From contig CACZLE010000006.1 of the NCBI GenBank assembly GCA_902781945.1, positions 1 to 64,000 on the forward strand: a DNA stretch of 64,000 bases. The letters are read 5' to 3'. This document shows, piece by piece, positions 34,054-42,808 of the stretch. The position numbers and the translations under genes were made by a program. This DNA comes from an uncultured Eubacteriales bacterium. GTDB taxonomy: Bacteria > Bacillota > Clostridia > Christensenellales > Aristaeellaceae. The first letter of the stretch is position 1; each line of letters opens with the position of its first letter. The notes beneath the pieces are model-generated. The model worked only from the letters and a program-made list of their open reading frames with translations. It had not been told where the DNA came from and ran no database searches.

Positions 34054-35016
34054 ATGTCGGCAAAGGTTGAAAACAAAGCCCTCCGGCGCGGGACCGGAAG
34101 CGGCATGGAGCGGTTCAACGCCATCCGTCCCGGCACCAACGTGGCATACAGCGCGATGTTCATTTTCCTGGCTTTCCTGTGCATCGTCCCGGTTATCTTC
34201 GTCATCATCATTTCCTTCTCCTCGGAGAATTCCATCGGCAAGGTGGGTTACAGCTTCCATCCCATGGAGTGGTCCGCCGAGGCCTATCGCTATGTGTGGA
34301 ACATCAAGGGCCGCAACGGCATTCCCGTGGTGGTCACCGCCTTCTTTACCTCCATCGGCATCACGGTGGTGGGCACGATGGTGGGCCTGGTGCTCATTTC
34401 CACCATGGGCTACGTGCTGTCTCGCCGCAATTTCAAGCTGCGCGGCATCTATACCACGCTGATTTTCATTCCCATGATCTTTAACGGCGGCCTCCTGTCC
34501 ACCTACGTGGTCAACACCCAGCTGCTGGGCCTGCGCAATACCTACTGGGCCATCATCCTGCCCCTGGCCTGCTCGTCCTTCTATGTGATCATCATGCGCA
34601 CCTTCTTCCAGACCACGGTGCCCGACGAGATCATCGAGTCCGGCAAGGTGGACGGCGCCAGCCAGCTGCGCATCTTCGTGCAGCTGGTGCTGCCCATCTC
34701 CCTGCCCGCCCTGGCCACCATCGCGCTGTTCCTCACCTTCGCCTACTGGAACGACTGGTATCAGGCCAGCCTGTATATTGAAACCAGCCGCCGCGACCTG
34801 TATCCCCTGCAATACGTGCTGGTGAACATCGAGCAGAACATCGCCTACCTGACCAACAACGAGGGCAACATGTCCGCCGACAGCAGCAATGTGCTGCCCA
34901 GCGAGACCATGCGCATGGCCATCGTGGTCATCGCGGTGGTGCCCATTATGTTCTCCTATCCCTTCTTCCAGAAATACTTCATTTCCGGTCTGACGATAGG
35001 TGCCGTGAAGGGGTAA
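34054..35016 (+). CDS. Carbohydrate ABC permease, LplC/YtcP-type
   Basis: Second membrane subunit, 320 residues. Family features are the YVLSRRNFKLRGIYTTLIF region, the LLSTYVVNTQLLGLRNTYWA segment, the EAA-type coupling loop IIESGKVDGASQLRIFVQLV and a C-terminus ending in YFISGLTIGAVKG, a strong LplC/YtcP signature. GGAGG precedes the ATG. It should form the heterodimeric channel with the LplB-type subunit for an oligosaccharide delivered by the binding protein encoded next. Confidence 0.93.
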   Translation: MSAKVENKALRRGTGSGMERFNAIRPGTNVAYSAMFIFLAFLCIVPVIFVIIISFSSENSIGKVGYSFHPMEWSAEAYRYVWNIKGRNGIPVVVTAFFTSIGITVVGTMVGLVLISTMGYVLSRRNFKLRGIYTTLIFIPMIFNGGLLSTYVVNTQLLGLRNTYWAIILPLACSSFYVIIMRTFFQTTVPDEIIESGKVDGASQLRIFVQLVLPISLPALATIALFLTFAYWNDWYQASLYIETSRRDLYPLQYVLVNIEQNIAYLTNNEGNMSADSSNVLPSETMRMAIVVIAVVPIMFSYPFFQKYFISGLTIGAVKG

Positions 35017-35057
35017 AAATCCGTTTTCCTCCTGTGGAGGAAATAAAACGGATTTTT
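35015..35057 (+). terminator. Stem-loop between permease and binding-protein genes
   Basis: A long stem pairs AAAAATCCGTTTT with AAAACGGATTTTT, extended by CCTCC/GGAGG, starting at the permease stop codon. A second hairpin follows at 35063-35086. They may partly terminate or protect mRNA so that the binding protein is made in excess. Confidence 0.6.
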
Positions 35058-35159
35058 ACAGAGCGGACCCAGGAAGGCCTGTCCGCGACAATGCGGGCGA
35101 CCGAACAGAATTTGAACGGACACGTCCGTTTCAAATAAATTAATAAGGAGGAACCCCAC

Positions 35160-36605
35160 ATGAAGAAAATCCTTGCTCTGGCTCTGGCGCTCATGATGGC
35201 GCTGTCTCTGGCGCCCATGGCCCTGGCCGACGAACCCGTGCATCTGGTTTGGTGGATGGGCTGCTCTGCGGAAGCTCCCATTGACTGGCCCGAAGTGGAA
35301 GCTGCTCTGAACGAGTACAGCGCTGAGAAGATCGGTGTCACCTGCGAGTTCAAGTACATGACCGCCGACCAGATCTCCCGCGCCATGGAAACCGGCGAGT
35401 ACTTCGACATCTGCTTCACCTGCGACTGGTACAACGACTATGCCACCAACGTTGCCAACGGCATGTTCCTGGACATCGCTGAGAAGCTGAACGACTTCCC
35501 CGCCCTGAAGAATTCCGTCATCGACGCCGCTTGGGCCGCCATGGATACCGAGGGCAAGATCTATGCCATCCCCCACATGAAGGATATCGGCATGGAAATC
35601 TTCTGGATCATCGACAGCGACTACTACCTCAACCAGAAGGGTCTGGAAAAGGACCTGTATATCAGCTTCGACGGCATCGAAAAGTACTTCGAGATGTACA
35701 AGGCTGATCATCCCGACGATTATCCCTTCAAGATGTCCAAGAGCGGCCTGACCTCCTGGGAGAACTGCACCGCTGACTGGATCAACGAGGACTATCTGGT
35801 TGGTCTGGACTGGGAAGCCCAGGGCACCGAAGAGGCCACCAAGGTCAAGAGCGCGCTGGATATCCCCGGTTGGGTGAACCGCCTCAAGACCCTGCACAGC
35901 TGGTATGAGAAGGGCTACATCAATCAGGATGCCGCCGTCACCGAGTCCATGCCCCGCGCCCAGGCTGGCGTGGTGCAGTCCGGCCAGGGCTGGTTTGGCG
36001 CTGAGACCGTGTGGGCCAACGCCATCAAGAAGCCCGTCTACATCTCCCGCTTCGAGGGCCCCTACATGAACACCTACTCCATCCGCGGCTCCATGACCGC
36101 CGTGAGCAGCTTCACCGAGCATGCTGACGAGGCCCTGAAGCTCATCGAAATGATGAACACCGACGAATGGTATCGCACCACCGCCCGTTACGGCATCGAA
36201 GGCAAGCACTACAACATGGTGGATGGCACCGCCGTCAAGACCGAGCTGGGCGCCAACAACATGAGCCTGTGGGCCTACACCCAGGGCCACTACACCGTGG
36301 GCCCCGTGGAGGCTTCTCCCTTCCCCGAGGTTCCTGCTGATCCCGATCAGTGGACCAAGGTGTTTGAGGGCTATGCCGATGCCACCGTTTCCGCCATCAT
36401 GGGCTTCACCCCCAACCTGGATCCCGTCATGAACGAGTGCCTGGCCATCTCCAGCATCTGGCAGGAGTACAAGGCTGAGCTGATCACCGGTACCTCCGAT
36501 CCCGACGTGGTGCTGCCCGAAGTGCGCGCCCGTATGGAAGAGGCTGGTCTGCAGACTGTGATCGACGAGCTGCAGGCGCAGGTGGATGCCTTCCTGGCCA
36601 AATAA
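35160..36605 (+). CDS. Carbohydrate ABC substrate-binding protein with DUF3502-like C-terminus
   Basis: Exported binding protein of 481 residues. The signal peptide MKKILALALALMMALSLAPM ends at ALADE with no lipobox cysteine, the same style as OppA of this window. The mature part shows the family pattern of an LplA/YtcQ-type protein, including MNTDEWYRTTARYGIEG and a C-terminal DUF3502-like region after about 330. AAGGAGG precedes the ATG. Synonymous codons here favour GCT and GTT more than in neighbours, as is usual for abundant proteins. It should serve the two permeases upstream. The ligand, probably a plant or host glycan fragment, is unknown. Confidence 0.9.
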   Translation: MKKILALALALMMALSLAPMALADEPVHLVWWMGCSAEAPIDWPEVEAALNEYSAEKIGVTCEFKYMTADQISRAMETGEYFDICFTCDWYNDYATNVANGMFLDIAEKLNDFPALKNSVIDAAWAAMDTEGKIYAIPHMKDIGMEIFWIIDSDYYLNQKGLEKDLYISFDGIEKYFEMYKADHPDDYPFKMSKSGLTSWENCTADWINEDYLVGLDWEAQGTEEATKVKSALDIPGWVNRLKTLHSWYEKGYINQDAAVTESMPRAQAGVVQSGQGWFGAETVWANAIKKPVYISRFEGPYMNTYSIRGSMTAVSSFTEHADEALKLIEMMNTDEWYRTTARYGIEGKHYNMVDGTAVKTELGANNMSLWAYTQGHYTVGPVEASPFPEVPADPDQWTKVFEGYADATVSAIMGFTPNLDPVMNECLAISSIWQEYKAELITGTSDPDVVLPEVRARMEEAGLQTVIDELQAQVDAFLAK

Positions 36606-36623
36606 GCAAATTGCAACCCCTTC

Positions 36624-36655
36624 GGGGCCGTTTCTCCGGAAACGGCCCCCTTTTT
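36624..36655 (+). terminator. Terminator of the carbohydrate ABC operon
   Basis: A perfect 11-bp stem GGGGCCGTTTC/GAAACGGCCCC with a TCCG loop, then C and five T. Confidence 0.9.
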
Positions 36656-36668
36656 ATGGAGGCAGGAT

Positions 36669-37259
36669 ATGGAATTGATCATCGCCACCAACAACGCCGG
36701 CAAGGTGCGCGAATATAAAGAAATCCTGACGCCCCTGGGCTATCAGGTGTTTTCGCAGAGCGAAAAGGGCGTCCACCTGGAGGTGGAGGAGACCGGAAAG
36801 ACCTTCCAGGAAAACGCCCTGCTCAAAGCCCGGGCCGTCTATGATATCGCCCATTGCCCCGTGCTGGCGGACGACAGCGGCCTGGAGGTAGCGGCCCTGG
36901 GCGGCGAACCCGGCATCTATTCCGCCCGATATAAGGGCCTCGCCACCGAGCATTCGCGGCGCATGGCCATATTGGACGGCCTGCGGGACAAGCCTGATCG
37001 CTCCGCCCGCTTCATCTGCTGCATCTGCTATCTGGACGCCGACGGCCAGCCTCACCTGTTCACCGGCGTGTGGCCCGGCCACATCGCCCTCCAGGAAGAA
37101 GGGAGCAACGGCTTTGGCTACGATCCCATCTTCATCGCCGAGGACGCCGATGGCCGCACCACCGCCAGTCTGCCCCTGGCCTTCAAGGAGACCCACTCCC
37201 ATCGGGCCAGGGCGGTGGGGATGCTGATGGCGTGGATGGGAAGAGAGAAAGGGCGTTGA
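36669..37259 (+). CDS. rdgB: XTP/dITP diphosphatase (RdgB/HAM1)
   Basis: House-cleaning enzyme that hydrolyses non-canonical purine triphosphates to monophosphates. The 196-residue protein has the substrate loop IIATNNAGKVREYKEIL, the metal/catalytic region VLADDSGLEVAALGGEPGIY, and the GSNGFGYDPIF and SHRARA motifs near the C-terminus, all intact. GGAGG precedes the ATG. It has a terminator upstream and a short inverted repeat just after the stop codon. Confidence 0.96.
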   Translation: MELIIATNNAGKVREYKEILTPLGYQVFSQSEKGVHLEVEETGKTFQENALLKARAVYDIAHCPVLADDSGLEVAALGGEPGIYSARYKGLATEHSRRMAILDGLRDKPDRSARFICCICYLDADGQPHLFTGVWPGHIALQEEGSNGFGYDPIFIAEDADGRTTASLPLAFKETHSHRARAVGMLMAWMGREKGR

Positions 37260-37326
37260 AAGCAGAAACTGGCGGAGGAGAACGCCTCCGTCGTATCCTT
37301 TCCCCGTCAAATTTCTGTTTATCGAA
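37258..37326. repeat. Inverted-repeat element, short copy
   Basis: Left end AAAGCAGAAACTGGCGGAGG and right end, read in reverse, AAACAGAAATTTGACGGGG match the ends of the element at 4441. A small CGGAGG/CCTCCG hairpin lies inside. It fills the gap between rdgB and the NamZ-like gene. Confidence 0.6.
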
Positions 37327-37344
37327 AGCATGAAAGGTGATACC

Positions 37345-38490
37345 ATGACCAAGCACACCGTGTATAGCGGCATTGACCGCCTGGATACCGTGGCGGCACA
37401 GCTCCGGGGCAAGCGGCTGGGGCTGATGACCAATCAGACCGGCATGGACCGGCATTTCCGCAGCAGCATCGATCTGCTGCATGCGCAGTTTGATTTGACC
37501 GCCCTGTTTGCGGTGGAGCACGGCATCCGGGGGGACGTGCAGGCGGGGGCGGCCTATGAGACTGCGCCTGACCCGGCCACCGGCGTGCCGGTATACGCGG
37601 TGTACGGCAAGACCCATCGGCTCACCCCTGAGATGCTGGACGCTTTCGACGTATTCTGCTTTGACATGCAGGATGTGGGCGCGCGGTTTTACACCTATCT
37701 TTACGCCCTGTCCTTCGCCATGGAGGAGTGCGCCCGGGCGGGCAAGCCCGTGGTGGTCTTTGACCGGATCAATCCCCTGGGCGGCGAGCGGGTGGAGGGC
37801 CCGGTGCTGGACCCGCGCTTCGCCAGCTATGTGGGCATGTATCCCCTGCCCACGCGGTACGGCCTGACCATTGGGGAATACGCCCTGTGGGTGCGGCGGC
37901 ATCTGGGGCTGGATCTGGACCTCACCGTGGTGCCTCTGGCGGGCTGGCAGCGAGGATTCTATCTGGACGATACCGACCTGCCCTGGGTGGCCCCTTCACC
38001 CAACTGCGCCACGCTGCACGCGGCCCTGTGCTATATCGGCTCCTGCGTGTTTGAGGGCACCAACCTGTCCGAGGGCCGGGGCACCACCCTGCCCTTCGAG
38101 TATATCGGCGCGCCCTTCATCGACGCCGCCCGGCTGGAAGAGCGCATGTCCGCCCATGATCTGCCCGGCCTGCATTTCCGCGCCGCCCACTTTACGCCTA
38201 CCTTTTCCAAGCACGCGGGCACGCCCTGCCACGGCGTGCAGATGCACATTACGCACCGTGACCGCGCCGAGGCGGTGGAAGGCGCGCTGACGCTGCTGGA
38301 CGAGGTCCGGGCGCTCTATCCCCGGGATTTTGCCTGGCACCAGAACACCCCGGATACGTACTTTATCGATAAGCTGCTGGGCACCGACGCCTATCGCCTG
38401 GGCCGGTATGACGCCCGCTCCCTGCTGGCCGCCCACCGCGACGCGCGGCAGGCGTTCCTGGAGGATCGGCGGGAAATCATGCTGTACTGA
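37345..38490 (+). CDS. Exo-beta-N-acetylmuramidase NamZ-like (DUF1343)
   Basis: Member of the DUF1343 family, whose characterised member NamZ removes N-acetylmuramic acid from the non-reducing ends of peptidoglycan fragments. The 381-residue protein has the family segments RLGLMTNQTGMD, FAVEHGIRGDVQAG, CFDMQDVGARFYTYLYAL, FDRINPLGG and EGTNLSEGRGTT. No signal peptide is seen with either start (ATG 37345, or ATG 37330 with five more residues), unlike secreted Bacillus NamZ, so it may act on imported muropeptides. ATG 37345 follows AAAGGTG. It is monocistronic; a repeat copy lies on each side. Confidence 0.88.
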   Translation: MTKHTVYSGIDRLDTVAAQLRGKRLGLMTNQTGMDRHFRSSIDLLHAQFDLTALFAVEHGIRGDVQAGAAYETAPDPATGVPVYAVYGKTHRLTPEMLDAFDVFCFDMQDVGARFYTYLYALSFAMEECARAGKPVVVFDRINPLGGERVEGPVLDPRFASYVGMYPLPTRYGLTIGEYALWVRRHLGLDLDLTVVPLAGWQRGFYLDDTDLPWVAPSPNCATLHAALCYIGSCVFEGTNLSEGRGTTLPFEYIGAPFIDAARLEERMSAHDLPGLHFRAAHFTPTFSKHAGTPCHGVQMHITHRDRAEAVEGALTLLDEVRALYPRDFAWHQNTPDTYFIDKLLGTDAYRLGRYDARSLLAAHRDARQAFLEDRREIMLY

Positions 38491-38514
38491 GGCTGTGATT
38501 TTTCTGCCTTGGAT

Positions 38515-38627
38515 GGGGAAACAGAAATTTGAAAATTAGTTACTATTAGATCCTGCTGGCCTTCGGCCAGCAGGATCTTTGGGTGACTATATTCATTCCC
38601 TGTCAAATTTACGTTTGCGTATGTTTT
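38515..38627. repeat. Inverted-repeat element carrying a terminator hairpin
   Basis: Left end GGGAAACAGAAATTTGAAAA and right end, in reverse, CAAACGTAAATTTGACAGGG. Between them lies the 13-bp hairpin at 38549-38577. This is part of the 333-base gap 38491-38823, which also holds a second terminator and the TetR promoter. Confidence 0.6.
38549..38580 (+). terminator. Terminator-like hairpin after the NamZ-like gene
   Basis: A perfect 13-bp stem (38549-38561 with 38565-38577) with a TTC loop; only TTT follows. Confidence 0.65.
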
Positions 38628-38666
38628 CAATCAGGATTCAGTATGAATATCAGTCAGGATAGAAGG

Positions 38667-38708
38667 CCGTCAATCCACAGATTTCTCTATCGATTGGCGG
38701 CTTTTTTA
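38667..38708 (+). terminator. Second terminator before the TetR gene
   Basis: Stem GCCGTCAATC/GATTGGCGGC (one G-T pair) with a 16-base loop and six T. Confidence 0.75.
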
Positions 38709-38752
38709 TATTTTTTGCATTTTGTTATCATCTTCGGTTTCATCAGCGCATC

Positions 38753-38804
38753 TTGACAGAGCATGTGCCTTGTTATATAATCGTTGTTACATAACAAATG
38801 TTAT
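38753..38804 (+). promoter_or_regulatory. Consensus promoter with overlapping operator palindromes
   Basis: TTGACA (38753-38758), 17 bp, TATAAT (38776-38781). Just behind it two palindromes overlap: TTGTTA-CA-TAACAA (38784-38797) and ATAACA-AA-TGTTAT (38791-38804), at the expected transcription start. This is the usual position for autorepression by the TetR protein encoded next. Confidence 0.75.
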
Positions 38805-38823
38805 TGATTGGAGGTGCTTTTCC

Positions 38824-39408
38824 ATTCCGCCCAAAACGAAAATAACCCGGGAGATGATCATAGAGGCTGCCGCGGCGGTGGCCCGGGAAAAAGGCTATGA
38901 GCAGATCAACGCGCGGACGGTGGCGCAGCGCCTGCGATGCTCCACGCAGCCGGTGATGTACCATTTTGCCACCATCGACAGCCTGAAGCAGGCGGCTTAT
39001 GGGCTGGTGGACCGGCAGCACACGGCGTATCTGATGGATACGCGGGACGGCCAGGACCCGATCCTGGGGATCGGGCTGAATTACATCCGCTTTGCGGTGG
39101 AGGAGCCGCGGCTGTTCCGCTTTCTGTTCCAGTCCGGTTACGCCCGGGAGCATAACCTTATGGACATGATCGACTCCGAGGAATTGCTGCCGGTCCTCTC
39201 CGCCATGGAGGAAGGCACGGGGCTGGACAGACAAAAGACGAAGGATGTGTTTTTGCACGTGGCGCTGTTTGCCCATGGATACGCGAGCATCATCGCAAAC
39301 AACGCGCTGGAATTCGACGAGGCGTTGATCGCCGGGCATCTGGAGCGCGCGTGGAACGGGGCGCTCTATGCCGCTATGCAGGAGGGGAACGATGAAAAAA
39401 CTGTATGA
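38824..39408 (+). CDS. TetR family transcriptional regulator
   Basis: Helix-turn-helix repressor of 194 residues. The DNA-binding domain covers ITREMIIEAAAAVAREKGYE and VAQRLRCSTQPVMYHF; the rest is a helical ligand-binding domain. Start choice is unusual: the promoter places the transcript start near 38788, GGAGGTG lies at 38810-38816, and the first in-frame codon at good spacing is ATT 38824. No ATG, GTG or TTG in frame lies between the ribosome site and the HTH start. The 3-prime end overlaps the protease gene by 17 bases. It probably represses its own operon through the palindromes at 38784-38804. Confidence 0.85.
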   Translation: MPPKTKITREMIIEAAAAVAREKGYEQINARTVAQRLRCSTQPVMYHFATIDSLKQAAYGLVDRQHTAYLMDTRDGQDPILGIGLNYIRFAVEEPRLFRFLFQSGYAREHNLMDMIDSEELLPVLSAMEEGTGLDRQKTKDVFLHVALFAHGYASIIANNALEFDEALIAGHLERAWNGALYAAMQEGNDEKTV

Positions 39409-40129
39409 GAAAAGCGAAATCCTATTTGCGGTCTTCTGGATCGTGGTTTACACGGTTTCCATGGGCAATCTGCGCAACCTGGGGGATGACAGCCCCTACA
39501 TGATGCTGGGCCTGATCGTGATTTCCGCGCTGATGCTGCTGTTTGTGTGGAAGAACGGACTCACGCAAAAATACGGCCTGGCCGCTTGGGCAAAAAACAA
39601 TCGGGCCCTGCTGTGGTTCATTCCGCTGTGGGTCATTGCCAGCTGCAACCTGTGGGGCGGCATCGATCCGCACTATGCCCTGCCCGGGCAGATCTTTGCG
39701 GTGATCTCCATGGCCCTTGTGGGCTTCGCGGAGGAATTGATCTTCCGGGGCTTCCTGTTCAAGGCCATGCTGAAGAACGGCAGCGTCAAGACTGCCGTGA
39801 TCGTGTCCTCTGTGACTTTTGGCATCGGACATATCCTGAACCTGTTCACCGGGCACGCGCTGGCGGAAACGCTGGTGCAGGTCATATTCGCCGTGGCCTT
39901 CGGCTTCATGGTCACCCTGGCTTTCTACAAAGGCGGCAGTCTGCTGCCCTGCATCCTGGCCCACAGCCTGACGGACGTTTTTTCCACCTATGCGGCGGAG
40001 AATGTGTCTGCAACGCTGAACTGGATCAGCCATGGCGTGATGATCGTGATAATGGCTGTCTATTGCCTGTATCTGGTCAAGCGCGTGGAAACGCCGCGGA
40101 ACGAAGGAACGGAAACGGCGAAGCGCTAA
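39392..40129 (+). CDS. CPBP family intramembrane metalloprotease
   Basis: Polytopic membrane protease of the CAAX/bacteriocin-processing (CPBP, Abi) family, 245 residues with about seven hydrophobic segments. The conserved sites are present: glutamate pair and arginine in FAEELIFRG, the histidine in GIGHILNLF, and HSLTD near the C-terminus. Bacterial members act in peptide maturation, self-immunity or unknown membrane processing. GGAGGGG precedes the ATG inside the end of the TetR gene, so expression is under the same operator. Confidence 0.9.
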   Translation: MKKLYEKSEILFAVFWIVVYTVSMGNLRNLGDDSPYMMLGLIVISALMLLFVWKNGLTQKYGLAAWAKNNRALLWFIPLWVIASCNLWGGIDPHYALPGQIFAVISMALVGFAEELIFRGFLFKAMLKNGSVKTAVIVSSVTFGIGHILNLFTGHALAETLVQVIFAVAFGFMVTLAFYKGGSLLPCILAHSLTDVFSTYAAENVSATLNWISHGVMIVIMAVYCLYLVKRVETPRNEGTETAKR

Positions 40130-40133
40130 ACGG

Positions 40134-40190
40134 CGCAAAGAAACGGAAATTCGACGATGAATTCATCCGTAAATATCTGTTTTCAGAAAG
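40134..40190. repeat. Inverted-repeat element, minimal copy
   Basis: A near palindrome: AAACGGAAATTCGACGATG faces CATCCGTAAATATCTGTTTT. The ends match those at 4441, 37258 and 38515. It overlaps the last codons of the convergent rhamnosidase gene. Confidence 0.55.
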
Positions 40191-42597
40191 CGCGTACCCC
40201 TTTCAGTTCCTCCACGATCCGCTTGGCCTCCTCCCGGGCCTTCCTGGGCACGCCCCAGGAAAGCTCATCCAGGCGCTTGGCCCGCACGTCGCTGGTGGGA
40301 TCGGCGGCCTTCGCCCACAGGGCGGGGGCCTTTTCTTGTAGGAGCCGGGCGGCGGCGGGGCAGCGGATCAGGTCCAGGATCAGGGAATGGCCGTCGAAGG
40401 GGCGCAGGTAATCCCGGGTGGGCTGGTAGGCGTAGCGATATGCGCCGGGGCCCAGGGTTTGGGCAAAAGGCTCGGGATGATCGGGCAAAACCACCTCCGC
40501 AGAGCCGCCCTGCGGAACATGAATTTCCACGGTCACGCCGCCGTCCTCCCCGATCCGCCAATCCACCTTATAGGGTCCGGCGGCGGAAGCATAGCGGATA
40601 TGGCTGCGGCGCAGATACCCGCGTATGCGCGGGGCGATCCGCGCCTTTTTCCAGCCGGGGGCGGCGCATTGCAGGCCCATGATCCGGCTGTAAATGGCCT
40701 CGCACACCGCGCCGTAGGCATAGTGATTGAAGCTGTTCATGCCCGTATCGGTGACGACGCCCTGGGCGTCCAGGCTGTTCCAGCGCTCCCAAATGGTGGT
40801 GGCTCCCAGATTGATTTCGTAGAGCCAGCCGGGAAAATCCGGACTGAACAGGATGCGGTAGGCCTCGTCGGTCATGCCCGCGTCCAGCAGGGCGCCGATC
40901 ATCAGCGGGGCCCCGGTGAAGCCGCAGCGGATATGGAAGCCGTCCCGGCGCAGGCGGTCCCGCAGGCCATCCTTCACCTTGTCGCCGCCCAGACCGTGGC
41001 GCAGGGCCAGCACATAGGCGGTCTGGGTGTCCAGGGCCAGCCGCCCGCCGGGGGTGATGTACTCGTCGATCAGCGCCCGGCGGATGTCCGCCGCCAGGCC
41101 GCCGTAGCGCTCCGCGTCCGCCTGCTCGCCCAGAGCCTGGGCCGCCCGGGCCGTCAGGGCCGCGCTCTGCATGTAATAAACGCCCTGGATGAAGGCGTGC
41201 TCCGTACCGCCGAACACGCTCTGATCCGTCACCCCGTCCTGGGCCAGCCAGTCCCCGAAGGTGAAAGCGTCAAAGCGGATATGGCCGCCGCCCAGGCGCT
41301 GATCCGCCCGGATCAGCGTCTCCGTGTAATCCCGCATCAGCGGATAGCTTTCCCGCAGCAGGTCCTTATCGCCGTAGGCCCAATAGATCTGCCAGGGGAT
41401 GATGGTGGCCGCGTCCGACCACACCGCTCCGCCGGGGCCCGCCTCGCCCTTGAGGGAGGGCACGTACATGGGCAGATCGCCCGCGTAATAGCGCGTCTGC
41501 TCCTCCCGCATGTCCCGGATGAACTTGCGGTAAAAATCCTTGCAATCCAATTGATAGCAGGCCGTAGCCGCGAACACCTGGGCGTCCCCCAGCCAGCCCA
41601 GGCGCTCGTCCCGCTGGGGACAATCGGTGGGCACGTCCAGGAAGTTGCTGCGCTGGCTCCACAGGGCGTTTTGCGTCAGGCGGTTCAGCTGCGGATGATC
41701 GGTTTCGCATTGCAGGGTGGGGCGCAAATCGCTGCTGAGGACCACGCCGGTGAAGTCCGCCGGATCCACGGGCCCGTCGCAGGTGATCCTGGCGTAGCGG
41801 AAGCCGTAATAGCAAAACATCGGCTCCACGATCTTGCATACGCCATCCGATGTGTAGCGGTATTCGCTCAGGGCGGTGTTCAGGTTGTCCCGGTAGAAGC
41901 ATCCCTGCTGCAGCACCTCGCCGGTTTGCAGCAGCAGGCTCCCCCCTCGGGGCAGGCGATTGACGAAGCGGATGATCCCGGCAAAGTTCTGGCCGAAATC
42001 CAGCACCCGTTCGCCCTTGGGGGTAACGATCAATTGGGGCCGCAGCTGCCCCACCTGCCGGATGGGCGGCGATACCGGCGCTTCCAAGCGATAGTCCGTC
42101 TCCGCCTCCACACAGGGCACGGGAACGCCGGGCTCCCGGGTATCGTCCCGGTGCTCGCCGTCGTAAAGCTCGCTCATGGTGATGGGCGAGCGCATGGCCA
42201 CCCAGCTTTCGTCGGTCTCGACGGTTTCCACGCGCTCGTCGGCGAAGGTCAGCGTCAGCCGCGCCGCCAGCAGATACCGCCGTCCCCAATGGCAGGGATC
42301 GCCGCTGTTGGGGCCCAGGCGGCTCATGGCCCAGCCCCGGCCCAGGGTAACGGTCAGGCGGTTTTCCGCTTGCAGCAGCCCCGTCACGTCATAGGTCTGA
42401 TATCGCAGATAGGCGTCGTAATCGTTAAAGCCCGGCGTCAGATAATCCGCGCCCACCCGCACGCCGTTGATCTCCGCCCGGTACAGGCCCAGGCCCGTGA
42501 TCTCCAGGGTGGCCGATACCGCGCCCTTGGCCGCAAAATCCTTTATAAACCGCGGACAGTCAATGGCCTCCGCGGGCGTAATGAACCGCATTTTCAT
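40183..42597 (-). CDS. Alpha-L-rhamnosidase (GH78)
   Basis: Glycoside hydrolase family 78 enzyme that releases L-rhamnose from plant glycosides or polysaccharides. The 804-residue protein has an N-terminal beta-sandwich domain, then the (alpha/alpha)6 catalytic barrel with the family signature DCPQRDERLGWLGDAQVF, GGAVWSDAATIIPWQIYW, and TTIWERWNSLD; a C-terminal beta domain closes it. No signal peptide is visible, so it acts on imported oligosaccharides. ATG 42597 has GGAGGG 7 bases upstream; further upstream extension lacks support. It has its own promoter and is divergent from the surface protein gene. Confidence 0.92.
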   Translation of the reverse strand: MKMRFITPAEAIDCPRFIKDFAAKGAVSATLEITGLGLYRAEINGVRVGADYLTPGFNDYDAYLRYQTYDVTGLLQAENRLTVTLGRGWAMSRLGPNSGDPCHWGRRYLLAARLTLTFADERVETVETDESWVAMRSPITMSELYDGEHRDDTREPGVPVPCVEAETDYRLEAPVSPPIRQVGQLRPQLIVTPKGERVLDFGQNFAGIIRFVNRLPRGGSLLLQTGEVLQQGCFYRDNLNTALSEYRYTSDGVCKIVEPMFCYYGFRYARITCDGPVDPADFTGVVLSSDLRPTLQCETDHPQLNRLTQNALWSQRSNFLDVPTDCPQRDERLGWLGDAQVFAATACYQLDCKDFYRKFIRDMREEQTRYYAGDLPMYVPSLKGEAGPGGAVWSDAATIIPWQIYWAYGDKDLLRESYPLMRDYTETLIRADQRLGGGHIRFDAFTFGDWLAQDGVTDQSVFGGTEHAFIQGVYYMQSAALTARAAQALGEQADAERYGGLAADIRRALIDEYITPGGRLALDTQTAYVLALRHGLGGDKVKDGLRDRLRRDGFHIRCGFTGAPLMIGALLDAGMTDEAYRILFSPDFPGWLYEINLGATTIWERWNSLDAQGVVTDTGMNSFNHYAYGAVCEAIYSRIMGLQCAAPGWKKARIAPRIRGYLRRSHIRYASAAGPYKVDWRIGEDGGVTVEIHVPQGGSAEVVLPDHPEPFAQTLGPGAYRYAYQPTRDYLRPFDGHSLILDLIRCPAAARLLQEKAPALWAKAADPTSDVRAKRLDELSWGVPRKAREEAKRIVEELKGVRAF

Positions 42598-42621
42598 GGC
42601 GCATCCCTCCCGTATGGAAAA

Positions 42622-42650
42622 AGTATACCGCCCCGGGCCGCCCGCGTCAA
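42622..42650 (-). promoter_or_regulatory. Promoter of the rhamnosidase gene
   Basis: On the minus strand TTGACG (42650-42645), a 17-bp spacer and TATACT (42627-42622). Confidence 0.65.
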
Positions 42651-42721
42651 ACAAAACCGCCGCGCTGCTCCGCAAAAAATGTAAAAAGTCCATCATTTTA
42701 CCCGAAAAAAGACCCGCTTGC

Positions 42722-42750
42722 TTGACAGAAACAGCGGAATCAAGTACAAT
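42722..42750 (+). promoter_or_regulatory. Promoter of the surface protein gene
   Basis: TTGACA (42722-42727), a 17-bp spacer and TACAAT (42745-42750). Confidence 0.75.
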
Positions 42751-42808
42751 GTAGTTTGAAATAATGCCGTTCCACGCGCTGTGCGCGTATCAGGAAGGGG
42801 GGTCGGGC

